A stretch of DNA of 10,725 bases from Thermococci archaeon (GTDB lineage: Archaea > Methanobacteriota_B > Thermococci > Thermococcales > Thermococcaceae), in NCBI GenBank assembly GCA_003663535.1, contig QMUE01000026.1:1-10725 (forward strand). Reading direction: 5' to 3'. The position numbers were made by a program, and so were the translations under genes. Below are positions 5,214 to 10,725 of this stretch, in pieces. Each line of letters begins with the position of its first letter. Position 1 is the first letter of the stretch. The notes beneath the pieces were generated by a model. That model worked only from the letters and a program-made list of their open reading frames with translations, made no database searches and had not been told where the DNA came from.

Positions 5214-5528
5214 TCAGCCGAAGAGTGCACCAAGTCCAGCGAGCGCCTCTTCTTCCTTTTCCTCTTCCTCTTCTTCCTCTTCTGCTGGAGCTTCTTCTGC
5301 TGGAGCCTCAGCTGCAGGAGCTGCAGCTGGAGCTGCTGCAACTGCAACAGGCATTGCAGCTTTTTCAATAACTTCCTCAATATTAACTCCCTCAAGGGCT
5401 GCAACGAGAGCCTTCACTCTTGCATCATCAGCTTCTACACCAGCAGCCTGAAGAACACCCTTTATGCTTTCTTCAGTTATCTCCTTACCAGCGGCGTGTA
5501 ACAATAAAGCAGCGTATACATACTCCAT
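5214..5528 (-). CDS. rpl12: Ribosomal stalk protein P1 (archaeal L12), 104 aa
   Basis: The archaeal P1/L12 protein forms dimers that hang on P0 and recruit translation factors to the large subunit. The N-terminal dimerisation helices ([19 protein letters not shown], residues 1-19 and onward to about 58) are followed by an Ala/Pro hinge (59-80), a run of glutamates, and the factor-binding tail [10 protein letters not shown]. The length is normal for the family. The same tail ends the P0 protein upstream, as known for archaeal and eukaryotic stalks. It starts 46 bp after the P0 gene and has its own GGAGGTG-type ribosome-binding site, useful because several copies of P1 are needed per ribosome. 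It is the last gene of the operon. The low-complexity hinge produces long false frames on the other strands. Confidence 0.97.
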   Translation of the reverse strand: MEYVYAALLLHAAGKEITEESIKGVLQAAGVEADDARVKALVAALEGVNIEEVIEKAAMPVAVAAAPAAAPAAEAPAEEAPAEEEEEEEEKEEEALAGLGALFG

Positions 5529-5574
5529 CTTTTACACCTCCAAGTTATCTTTATTTCCCATTATTAGATGCGCA

Positions 5575-6594
5575 TTAACCAAATAAGGCTCCCAACCCAG
5601 CGAGAGCCTCTTCTTCCTCTTTCTCCTCTTCTTCTTCCTCTTCTTCAACCTTCTCCTCAGCCTCTTCAGCTGGCTGAGGCTGAGCCGCTATAACTTGTGC
5701 TTGTTGGTTTAAAAGCTCTTTGGTCTTCTCATCAAGCAACTCCTCTGGTAACTCTTGAGCTATAAACAATGCAATTCTGAAGGCTTTGCCAAGTATGTCT
5801 CCAGCAGTCTCCTTGGTAATGTAACCTGCTTCCACTGCAACGTTCTTTGCGCCAAGGAATGCCTTTTGAATAATTGCCTCGATTGTTTGTTTTGTTGGAT
5901 ATGCTACGTTAACGGAGAGATTGAATGCATGCATATAAGCCTGTTGAAGCATACTGATGTATTGTTCCTCATCAATTGCAAGTACTTCTGGTGTATAAAC
6001 GATTCCGTGCTCGTATGCAGCAAGTAACTTAAGTCCCACTTCAAGGGGCTCAATTCCAAGCTGGTTAAGTATATTAGCCAGCTGGGGAGTTATAATCTCG
6101 CCTGCCTTTAATACAACTGTATCTTTTTGTATTGATACCTTACCTTTCTCAATTCTTGCAGGAATTCCTAACGCTTGCATCTCACCAACAAGAGGTCCGG
6201 GGGATAATGGTGTTGGTCCTGCTGGAACTACAACATCTCTTGGGGCTGGGACTCCTGCTTTTGCCGGGGCAGGTTTTTTGCTCTCTTCAAGGAACTTGTA
6301 AAGTTTGAATGGATTCATCTTAGTAACAAGTATGCCTGCTCCACCTTGAATATGCTCGATAAGCTTTTCAATATTTGAGTCGTTAAGTTCTTGTGCTGCT
6401 CTTTTGAGAGCGAGCTCAATGAGAGTATTCCTTGAAACTCTAAGAACTGCCTTATCTCTAAGGCTCTCTCTCATCTTGGACAAAGGATATGCTGGAACAT
6501 CTGCTACATCAACTAGGGCTATTACTGGATAATCTTGAAGAAGCTTGGCAAGCTCTTCCACTTCCTTTTTCTTCCACTCAGCAACATGAGCCAT
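5575..6594 (-). CDS. rpl10: Ribosomal stalk base protein P0 (archaeal L10), 339 aa
   Basis: P0 anchors the stalk on 23S rRNA beside L11 and carries the P1 dimers. The N-terminal rRNA-binding domain runs from [19 protein letters not shown] through [10 protein letters not shown] and [13 protein letters not shown]. The inserted P0 domain, absent in bacterial L10, includes the GPTPLSPGP and [12 protein letters not shown] region (about 125-190). The C-terminal helices (about 260-310) match the P1-binding spine. An acidic linker leads to the tail [10 protein letters not shown], shared with P1. The length is as expected for Thermococcales. The ATG at 6594 follows GAGGGGTGAT, which includes the stop codon of the L1 gene, so the two are translationally coupled. 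Confidence 0.97.
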   Translation of the reverse strand: MAHVAEWKKKEVEELAKLLQDYPVIALVDVADVPAYPLSKMRESLRDKAVLRVSRNTLIELALKRAAQELNDSNIEKLIEHIQGGAGILVTKMNPFKLYKFLEESKKPAPAKAGVPAPRDVVVPAGPTPLSPGPLVGEMQALGIPARIEKGKVSIQKDTVVLKAGEIITPQLANILNQLGIEPLEVGLKLLAAYEHGIVYTPEVLAIDEEQYISMLQQAYMHAFNLSVNVAYPTKQTIEAIIQKAFLGAKNVAVEAGYITKETAGDILGKAFRIALFIAQELPEELLDEKTKELLNQQAQVIAAQPQPAEEAEEKVEEEEEEEEKEEEEALAGLGALFG

Positions 6595-6599
6595 TCATA

Positions 6600-7250
6600 T
6601 CACCCCTCTATTTTTACAGCTGGACCCATTGTTGTTTTGATGTATGCTGACTTGAGTTGGTTTTCTCCCCTCTCAAGCTTTCCTATTATTGCGTTTAGCA
6701 CTGTCTCAACGTTCTCAGCAACTTTTTCATCTTCCATGGATTCTGTTCCAACCGGAGCATGCACTACTGGATTGTTCTTAAGCTGTATTCTAACTGTCTT
6801 TTTAAGTCTCTCAACAAACGGGGTAAGATCCGTTATTGTTGGTGGAACTACAACAGGCATCTTATTCCTTGGACCTAAGTACCTACCTAAGTACCTACCA
6901 ATCTTTGGCATCAATGGAGCAGCCGCAATGAAAAAGTCGTAGTTCTTTGCTATTTTTCTTGCAGCCCTTGGATTGCTCCCCAATTCTTCTAATTCCTCAC
7001 CACTAATAATATCAAGCCCGAGCTTTTTAGCCGCCTCGGCAACGGCACCATCAGCAATGACCGCGATTTTTGGTTCCTTCCCACGACCATGTGGCAGAAC
7101 AACCTCAAGCTTAAACCTATTCTCAGGTTTTTTAAGATCAATATCCTTGAGGTTTACTGCCACTTCGAGGGTCTGTGTGAAGTTACGCGGCTTAGCCCGG
7201 GCCTTTGCCTCCTTCACCGCTTCCACGATTTTTTGCCTATCAAAGGCCAT
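6600..7250 (-). CDS. rpl1: 50S ribosomal protein L1, 216 aa
   Basis: L1 binds the mobile L1 stalk of 23S rRNA at the E site and is an autoregulator of its operon in methanogens. Recognisable segments are [36 protein letters not shown], the domain II region [17 protein letters not shown] and the C-terminal [11 protein letters not shown]. The start is set at ATG 7250 because GGAGG at 7259-7263 (minus strand) lies eight bases upstream; a GTG at 7265 in frame would place that ribosome-binding site inside the gene. The stop TGA lies within the ribosome-binding site of the P0 gene. Unlike its neighbours it is separated from rpl11 by 81 bp, with a TATA-like box in between. A mRNA site for autoregulation could not be recognised by eye. 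Confidence 0.96.
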   Translation of the reverse strand: MAFDRQKIVEAVKEAKARAKPRNFTQTLEVAVNLKDIDLKKPENRFKLEVVLPHGRGKEPKIAVIADGAVAEAAKKLGLDIISGEELEELGSNPRAARKIAKNYDFFIAAAPLMPKIGRYLGRYLGPRNKMPVVVPPTITDLTPFVERLKKTVRIQLKNNPVVHAPVGTESMEDEKVAENVETVLNAIIGKLERGENQLKSAYIKTTMGPAVKIEG

Positions 7251-7314
7251 CTTTCTGACCTCCACTTTTTTTATTTAAACCGGAAGGAAAAATCAAAAAT
7301 TCGTAAAAAGAGAG

Positions 7315-7323
7315 ATTTTTAAA
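7315..7323 (-). promoter_or_regulatory. Candidate internal promoter before rpl1
   Basis: In the 81-bp gap between rpl11 and rpl1 the minus strand reads GGGAAAAGTTTAAAAATC, a plausible BRE and TATA box, with TTTAAAAAT at 7315-7323. A start near 7294 would leave a leader of about 44 bases. T-rich runs just downstream (TTTTTACG, ATTTTTGATTTTTCC) could also end part of the upstream transcript. A second AT-rich run at 7269-7277 is too close to the start codon. Confidence 0.4.
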
Positions 7324-7331
7324 CTTTTCCC

Positions 7332-7823
7332 TCACTCTTCCTTTGCAAATATCTCATCATAAATTCCCTCATCAATTTCCTTCTGCACTTCTCTTGGATC
7401 TTTGTCTTCAATAGTGACACCCATGCTTAAAGCCGTCCCTATAACCTCCTTAGCAGCTGTTTTTAAACCAGCTGCAAGCATTTGTTGCTTCTTTGCTCTA
7501 GCAATCCTGACTACTTGTTCCATTGTTAGATTACCAACAATTGCCCTTGTAGGTTCACTTGAACCCTTCTCCAATCCAAGTTCTTTCTTTATTAGTTGAC
7601 TTACTGGTGGTGTTCCTACTTCCACATCAAATTGTCTTGTTACCGGGTCAACAATTATCTTAACCGGAACTTGCATTCCCGTAAAATCCTTGGTGGCTTC
7701 ATTTATCCTGTCAACAACTTGTTTAACATTTAACCCTAATGGACCAATGGCTGGACCCAATGGAGGACCAGGAGTAGCCTTACCACCTTCAACTAACACC
7801 TCAACGATTTGTTTCTTTGCCAT
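7332..7823 (-). CDS. rpl11: 50S ribosomal protein L11, 163 aa
   Basis: L11 binds the GTPase-associated region of 23S rRNA at the base of the stalk and contacts elongation factors. The N-terminal domain has the hallmark [18 protein letters not shown] (about 13-30), with the flexible proline helix. The C-terminal rRNA-binding domain spans about residues 68-140 and includes [10 protein letters not shown] and [21 protein letters not shown] 7823 is chosen because GAGGGGTGA lies just upstream; the in-frame GTG at 7832 is part of that ribosome-binding site. It begins 13 bp after the spt5 stop, so the two are co-transcribed. The acidic tail [10 protein letters not shown] is longer than in bacteria, as expected in archaea. 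Confidence 0.97.
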   Translation of the reverse strand: MAKKQIVEVLVEGGKATPGPPLGPAIGPLGLNVKQVVDRINEATKDFTGMQVPVKIIVDPVTRQFDVEVGTPPVSQLIKKELGLEKGSSEPTRAIVGNLTMEQVVRIARAKKQQMLAAGLKTAAKEVIGTALSMGVTIEDKDPREVQKEIDEGIYDEIFAKEE

Positions 7824-7836
7824 TCTCTTCACCCCT

Positions 7837-8295
7837 CTACTCCTCTGAGCGTTTGCTTATAAGCCTAACGTATTCTCCCCTGACAGTTACAGGGATTGGT
7901 ACTATTGCTCCAATCAGCTCAACCACAATTTCGTCTTTTGACTCATCAACTCTAACTACTTTGGCCTTCTCGCCCTTGAATGGGCCAGCGATTAATTCAA
8001 CAATGTCTCCAGGCTCAAATCCACTAACAGCTGGCTTCTCTTCAAGGAAATGCTCTATTTCACTAAAAGATATTGGGCCGGGAAGTGCACCTTTTGCATG
8101 CCTGATGCCCCTTATGGCCTCATCTACAGCAGCTTTTTCCGCTGCTTCAACAAATATATACCCTCTAACCTTCGAGGGTGAGAGTATCGCCATGACAGGC
8201 AAGTTGTAAGTTTTAGCCTTACTGTAAATCAACTTAGCCGTGTTCTCCTCTTGGCCTACTGTTACACGTACTGCGAATATTTTGCTCTCACTCAT
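7837..8295 (-). CDS. spt5: Transcription elongation factor Spt5 (archaeal NusG), 152 aa
   Basis: Spt5 pairs with Spt4, clamps RNA polymerase across the DNA cleft and increases processivity. The N-terminal NGN domain (about residues 1-85) shows [17 protein letters not shown] and [10 protein letters not shown], followed by the linker helix and the KOW domain (about 93-128: [22 protein letters not shown]), which links to the ribosome. Size and domain order are normal for archaea. ATG 8295 is chosen because GGTGGT lies ahead of it; an in-frame GTG at 8304 belongs to that site. It sits between secE and rpl11, the arrangement also kept in bacteria (secE-nusG-rplK). The spt4 gene is not in this window. 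Confidence 0.97.
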   Translation of the reverse strand: MSESKIFAVRVTVGQEENTAKLIYSKAKTYNLPVMAILSPSKVRGYIFVEAAEKAAVDEAIRGIRHAKGALPGPISFSEIEHFLEEKPAVSGFEPGDIVELIAGPFKGEKAKVVRVDESKDEIVVELIGAIVPIPVTVRGEYVRLISKRSEE

Positions 8296-8313
8296 CTTTA
8301 CCACCGCTCAAGT

Positions 8314-8502
8314 TCAAGTCCCTTGAACCAGAGAACCAATAACACGAATAATCATTCCAATAACACCGATTAAAATTATTCCAAGACCGGTTATTTTAGC
8401 GGCAAGCTTGTATTCTTTCCAGCCTGGTTTTTTTGTGACTAGGAAAACCCTTTTGGACTCAGATATAAAGCTTTTAAATTTTTCCATGTAACTCTCAGCC
8501 AT
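8314..8502 (-). CDS. secE: Protein translocase SecE / Sec61 gamma subunit, 62 aa
   Basis: SecE is the clamp subunit of the SecYE-beta channel in the cytoplasmic membrane. It has the expected short form: an amphipathic N-terminal helix (YMEKFKSFISESKRVFLVT, about 5-23), the conserved KKPGWKEY hinge (24-31), and a single membrane segment (about 36-58) rich in Ile and Gly. ATG 8502 is chosen because GAGGGGTG lies seven bases upstream; the longer frame starting at 8520 would include that site. It is the first gene after the promoter at 8546-8553, so it heads the operon that continues with spt5 eleven or so bases after its ribosome-binding region. Confidence 0.95.
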   Translation of the reverse strand: MAESYMEKFKSFISESKRVFLVTKKPGWKEYKLAAKITGLGIILIGVIGMIIRVIGSLVQGT

Positions 8503-8545
8503 TTTCAACACCCCTCGCAACCTTCAGAGTTGACTATTCCTAAAG

Positions 8546-8553
8546 TATTTAAA
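8546..8553 (-). promoter_or_regulatory. Promoter of the secE-spt5-rpl11 operon
   Basis: The minus strand reads AACTTTTAAATAC, with TTTAAATA at 8546-8553. A start 25 or so bases downstream, near 8525, leaves a leader of about 22 bases containing the secE ribosome-binding site. The gap to ftsZ is only about 120 bp and holds no other gene. Confidence 0.6.
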
Positions 8554-8584
8554 AGTTATCCTTCTATCAACAAACACGACTTAG

Positions 8585-8615
8585 GAAAAATCTCTCAAAA
8601 AATAAATGCAAAAAG
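8585..8615 (-). terminator. T-rich terminator of ftsZ
   Basis: Just after the ftsZ stop the minus strand carries three T-tracts: TTTTT (8610-8614), TTTATTTTTT (about 8597-8606) and ATTTTT (8585-8590). This fits hairpin-independent archaeal termination and separates ftsZ from the secE promoter. Confidence 0.55.
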
Positions 8616-8623
8616 TAGGCCCT

Positions 8624-9745
8624 TTAAAGCTCAGTCAAATCTATCTTAACGACCTTTCTTTCTTCTTCAAGAGAGTATGGTGCTTCGGCTTCTTCGACAA
8701 CAGCGTACGGTGAGCTTACTCCCGTTACAACAACCATTACTCTTATTGTCTTTTCGAGGTCAGGATCTAGCTGAATTCCCCAAATAACTTGCGCTTCTGG
8801 ATCGAGTTTGCTTGTGACGAGCTCAATTATTTGTTGGGCCTCTTCAAGCTTAACGTCACTTCCTGCAATACTGATCAACGCACCCTTAGCTCCACTAATA
8901 TCCACGTCCAAAAGTGGGCTGTTCAAAGCTTGATTCGCGGCTTCTAATGCTCTCTTTTCACTATCACTTTCCCCAATACCAATCATTGCAATGCCACCAT
9001 CTTTCATGACTGCTCTTACATCAGCAAAGTCGAGGTTAATGAGACCTGGCCTAGTAATGAGTTCGGTGATTCCTTTAACAGCTTGCACAAGAATCTCATC
9101 TGAAACCTTAAATGCCATTTGAATTGGCAAATTCGGAGCCACTTCCATAAGCTTGTCATTGGGGATCACAATTACAGTATCGCTGTTTTTCCTAAGTCTT
9201 TCAAGACCATACTCCGCATTCTTGATTCTCCTTATACCCTCAACAGTGAATGGAAGTGTGACTACTGAAACTGTCAACGCTCCCATTTTCTTTGCAAGCT
9301 CAGCAACTATTGGGGCGCCACCGGTACCAGTACCCCCACCAAGACCACAAGTGATAAATACCATATCGGCCCCTTCAAGAGCATCCCTAATGTCTCTTTC
9401 ACTTTCTTTAGCAGCTTCTTCGCCAACTTTTGGGCTATTTCCAGCACCAAGGCCTCTTGTGAGATCCTTACCAATTAAAATCTTCTTATGTGCTTTTATT
9501 TTCAACAGATCTTGAGCATCAGTATTAACCGCAATCACCTTTGCTCCTTGAATTCCAACTTCCATCATCCTATTAATGGTATTACAGCCAGCGCCACCAA
9601 CACCAACAACATAGATCTTTGCTTGTACTTGCTCCAAAATCTTCTTAAGCTCTTCATCAATGTCAGAAGCTGGTGTTTGAACCTCAACTGGAGTGTTTGC
9701 TTCTGCTGATGTCCTTTCTATTGCACTTTCAATCAATTTCAACAT
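8624..9745 (-). CDS. ftsZ: Cell division GTPase FtsZ, 373 aa
   Basis: FtsZ is the tubulin relative that forms the division ring at mid-cell. After a variable 40-residue N-terminal extension come the nucleotide-binding GVGGAGCNT (48-56), NTDAQDL (74-80), the tubulin signature GGGTGTGG (136-143) and the T7 loop NLDFADV (237-243), whose Asp residues trigger GTP hydrolysis in the neighbouring subunit. The C-terminal domain ends with an acidic linker and VVKIDLTEL. The extension and the lack of the bacterial FtsA-binding tail suit archaeal FtsZ1. ATG 9745 follows GGAGGGTGA directly; the longer GTG start at 9760 would swallow that site. It has its own promoter and terminator, so it appears to be a single-gene unit between dtdA and secE. 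Confidence 0.97.
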   Translation of the reverse strand: MLKLIESAIERTSAEANTPVEVQTPASDIDEELKKILEQVQAKIYVVGVGGAGCNTINRMMEVGIQGAKVIAVNTDAQDLLKIKAHKKILIGKDLTRGLGAGNSPKVGEEAAKESERDIRDALEGADMVFITCGLGGGTGTGGAPIVAELAKKMGALTVSVVTLPFTVEGIRRIKNAEYGLERLRKNSDTVIVIPNDKLMEVAPNLPIQMAFKVSDEILVQAVKGITELITRPGLINLDFADVRAVMKDGGIAMIGIGESDSEKRALEAANQALNSPLLDVDISGAKGALISIAGSDVKLEEAQQIIELVTSKLDPEAQVIWGIQLDPDLEKTIRVMVVVTGVSSPYAVVEEAEAPYSLEEERKVVKIDLTEL

Positions 9746-9798
9746 TTTTTCACCCTCCACCCGATAACAGTTCTAAATGTTTTTTCACATTCTCTACA

Positions 9799-9806
9799 TA
9801 TATAAA
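9799..9806 (-). promoter_or_regulatory. ftsZ: Promoter of ftsZ
   Basis: TTTATATA on the minus strand at 9799-9806, preceded by AAGG, is the strongest TATA box in the window. A start near 9777 leaves a leader of about 32 bases with GGAGGGTGA before the ATG. Two further AT-rich boxes at about 9832-9841 and 9853-9860 could be alternative promoters. Confidence 0.65.
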
Positions 9807-9875
9807 CCTTAGCTAAGTTTGTTCAACTGATATTTAAATGTGTACTTTCAAACCTTTAAACGTTTCGCTTCTTTG

Positions 9876-10697
9876 TTAGTCTTTAATAAACTCCAAATCC
9901 AACTCTTCCGCAATATTCCTTGCCATCTGTTTGGTCTCACCTCTACTGCCCTTCCAATCTACATAAATTCCATGTACTCTTCCCGAGGTTCTGTTTATAG
10001 CTTTAATTAACAGTTCCTTGGAAAGAGGATGTGCATATTTCGCCGCTATATGAGAAAATGCAAGTTCTGAATTTAAGGCCACTTTAGTCTGTTTTGGAGC
10101 ATAATGACCTCCCCCAATACCAATTACGGTCCTAAAGTTGTGACTCTTAGTGTAATTATTAATTACATAAAAAATAGTCTCTGCCACTATTTCCCCAGCT
10201 TGCTCATTTTTCCACTCCTCTTCACTAGAACCTATTTCTACAAAAAGGGAAGGCACATCAAGCTCACTTGGCCCATGATGGGTAGCTTCGTAACAAACAG
10301 TCCAATTTAAGTCATTAAGTTCGTTTAGTTTCAAAAGAGCGAGTTTCATTGCTATTGGCTCTGCAATAGCCAAGCTTTCATCCTTTCCTCCATACATGGC
10401 TTTTTCCCAGTTTCCTGTAACGTGAGTGGTTAGAGCTGGAAGCTTTTGCTGGCTTGAGTGCCTTGAGGCGAAGATTATAATCTTAGGAATGACACCCAAT
10501 TGTTTTGCTATCTCCTTGTCCAGATTATCGTAGTATATCATTTCTCTATCCGTTGTCAGTATAAAAGTATTCTTAAACTGATATACCTCGTTACCATCAA
10601 ATCGTTTCTCAGATTCTACAAAACCAAAGTTTTCGATTAGTTTCTGTTTAATGTTCATAGAGGCTAGATCAACTTTTGTGGTCATTATAACTTTCAT
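9876..10697 (-). CDS. dtdA: D-aminoacyl-tRNA deacylase (archaeal DTD2 type), 273 aa
   Basis: This enzyme removes D-amino acids wrongly attached to tRNA, and the archaeal/plant DTD2 type also clears aldehyde-modified aminoacyl-tRNA. The sequence matches the family along its length: [17 protein letters not shown] at the N-terminus, [26 protein letters not shown], the central [19 protein letters not shown], the GIGGGHYAP loop and AYKYAHPLS-like [11 protein letters not shown] near the C-terminus. The conserved histidines in these motifs are those linked to activity and metal binding. ATG 10697 is preferred because GGGGAG lies five bases upstream; an in-frame ATG at 10718 would put that site inside the gene. 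Its promoter is beyond the right edge. It reads in the same direction as ftsZ, 130 bp upstream of it. Confidence 0.92.
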   Translation of the reverse strand: MKVIMTTKVDLASMNIKQKLIENFGFVESEKRFDGNEVYQFKNTFILTTDREMIYYDNLDKEIAKQLGVIPKIIIFASRHSSQQKLPALTTHVTGNWEKAMYGGKDESLAIAEPIAMKLALLKLNELNDLNWTVCYEATHHGPSELDVPSLFVEIGSSEEEWKNEQAGEIVAETIFYVINNYTKSHNFRTVIGIGGGHYAPKQTKVALNSELAFSHIAAKYAHPLSKELLIKAINRTSGRVHGIYVDWKGSRGETKQMARNIAEELDLEFIKD

Positions 10698-10725
10698 GGT
10701 TTCTCCCCTAGGAAACATTGAATCA

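Noticed and set aside
5189..5371. Leucine-rich frame on the plus strand
   Set aside because: It is the antisense of the Ala/Glu hinge of rpl12; the low-complexity GC-biased hinge keeps all frames open. The Gln/Lys-rich minus frame at 5066-5404 is the same effect.
5214..6594. Identical tails of the P0 and P1 proteins as a recent duplication
   Set aside because: A shared acidic linker plus [10 protein letters not shown] tail is a known conserved feature of archaeal stalk proteins, where it binds translation factors.
6879..6900. Tandem AAGTACCTACC repeat in rpl1
   Set aside because: It encodes the GRYLGRYLG segment, which is normal in archaeal L1 proteins.

Overview
The window is from a hyperthermophilic euryarchaeon of the order Thermococcales, probably a lower-GC Thermococcus-type strain. 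The right half has the archaeal order dtdA - ftsZ - secE - spt5 - rpl11 - rpl1 - rpl10 (P0) - rpl12, all on the minus strand. The proteins match Thermococcales versions as I remember them. Genes start behind strong GGAGG/GGGGTGA ribosome-binding sites, and promoters are TATA-type.

Layout. (1) About 1-4508 is the right end of an integrated mobile element, with every gene on the plus strand. It holds an interrupted C-terminal gene fragment, a coiled-coil protein, an array of seven 13-bp palindromic sites, and a tightly overlapping run of small genes. These include a helix-turn-helix protein and two PD-(D/E)XK-like putative nucleases. A winged-helix regulator behind its own repeat-bearing promoter follows, then the N-terminal piece of an SSV-type integrase. 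Most of these proteins are unrecognised. (2) At 4509-4584 an intact minus-strand tRNA-Arg(UCG) gene is the attachment site. The integrase N-terminal fragment reads straight into its 3' end, as expected for a partitioned SSV-type integrase, so the other end of the element, with the C-terminal int fragment, should lie beyond the left edge. (3) At 4632-5102 is a host dCTP deaminase/dUTPase-family gene. (4) From 5214 to 10697 is the conserved host cluster for the ribosomal stalk, transcription elongation, protein secretion and cell division, closed by a D-aminoacyl-tRNA deacylase.

How it fits together. The host block makes the L11/L1/P0/P1 stalk proteins, the elongation factor Spt5 and the SecE translocon subunit. 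These appear to be read from a promoter in front of secE, with a possible second one in front of rpl1. ftsZ has its own strong TATA box. The element block looks like one long translationally coupled operon downstream of, or including, the palindrome array, followed by a separately promoted regulator and integrase.

The points most worth a second look are the palindrome array, which has an open frame with a good ribosome-binding site running through it; the pair of putative nucleases among uncharacterised small genes; a six-G tract that appears to have shifted the end of one gene; the in-frame joining of the integrase remnant to the dCTP deaminase frame; and the absence of the usual catalytic glutamate in that deaminase-family protein.
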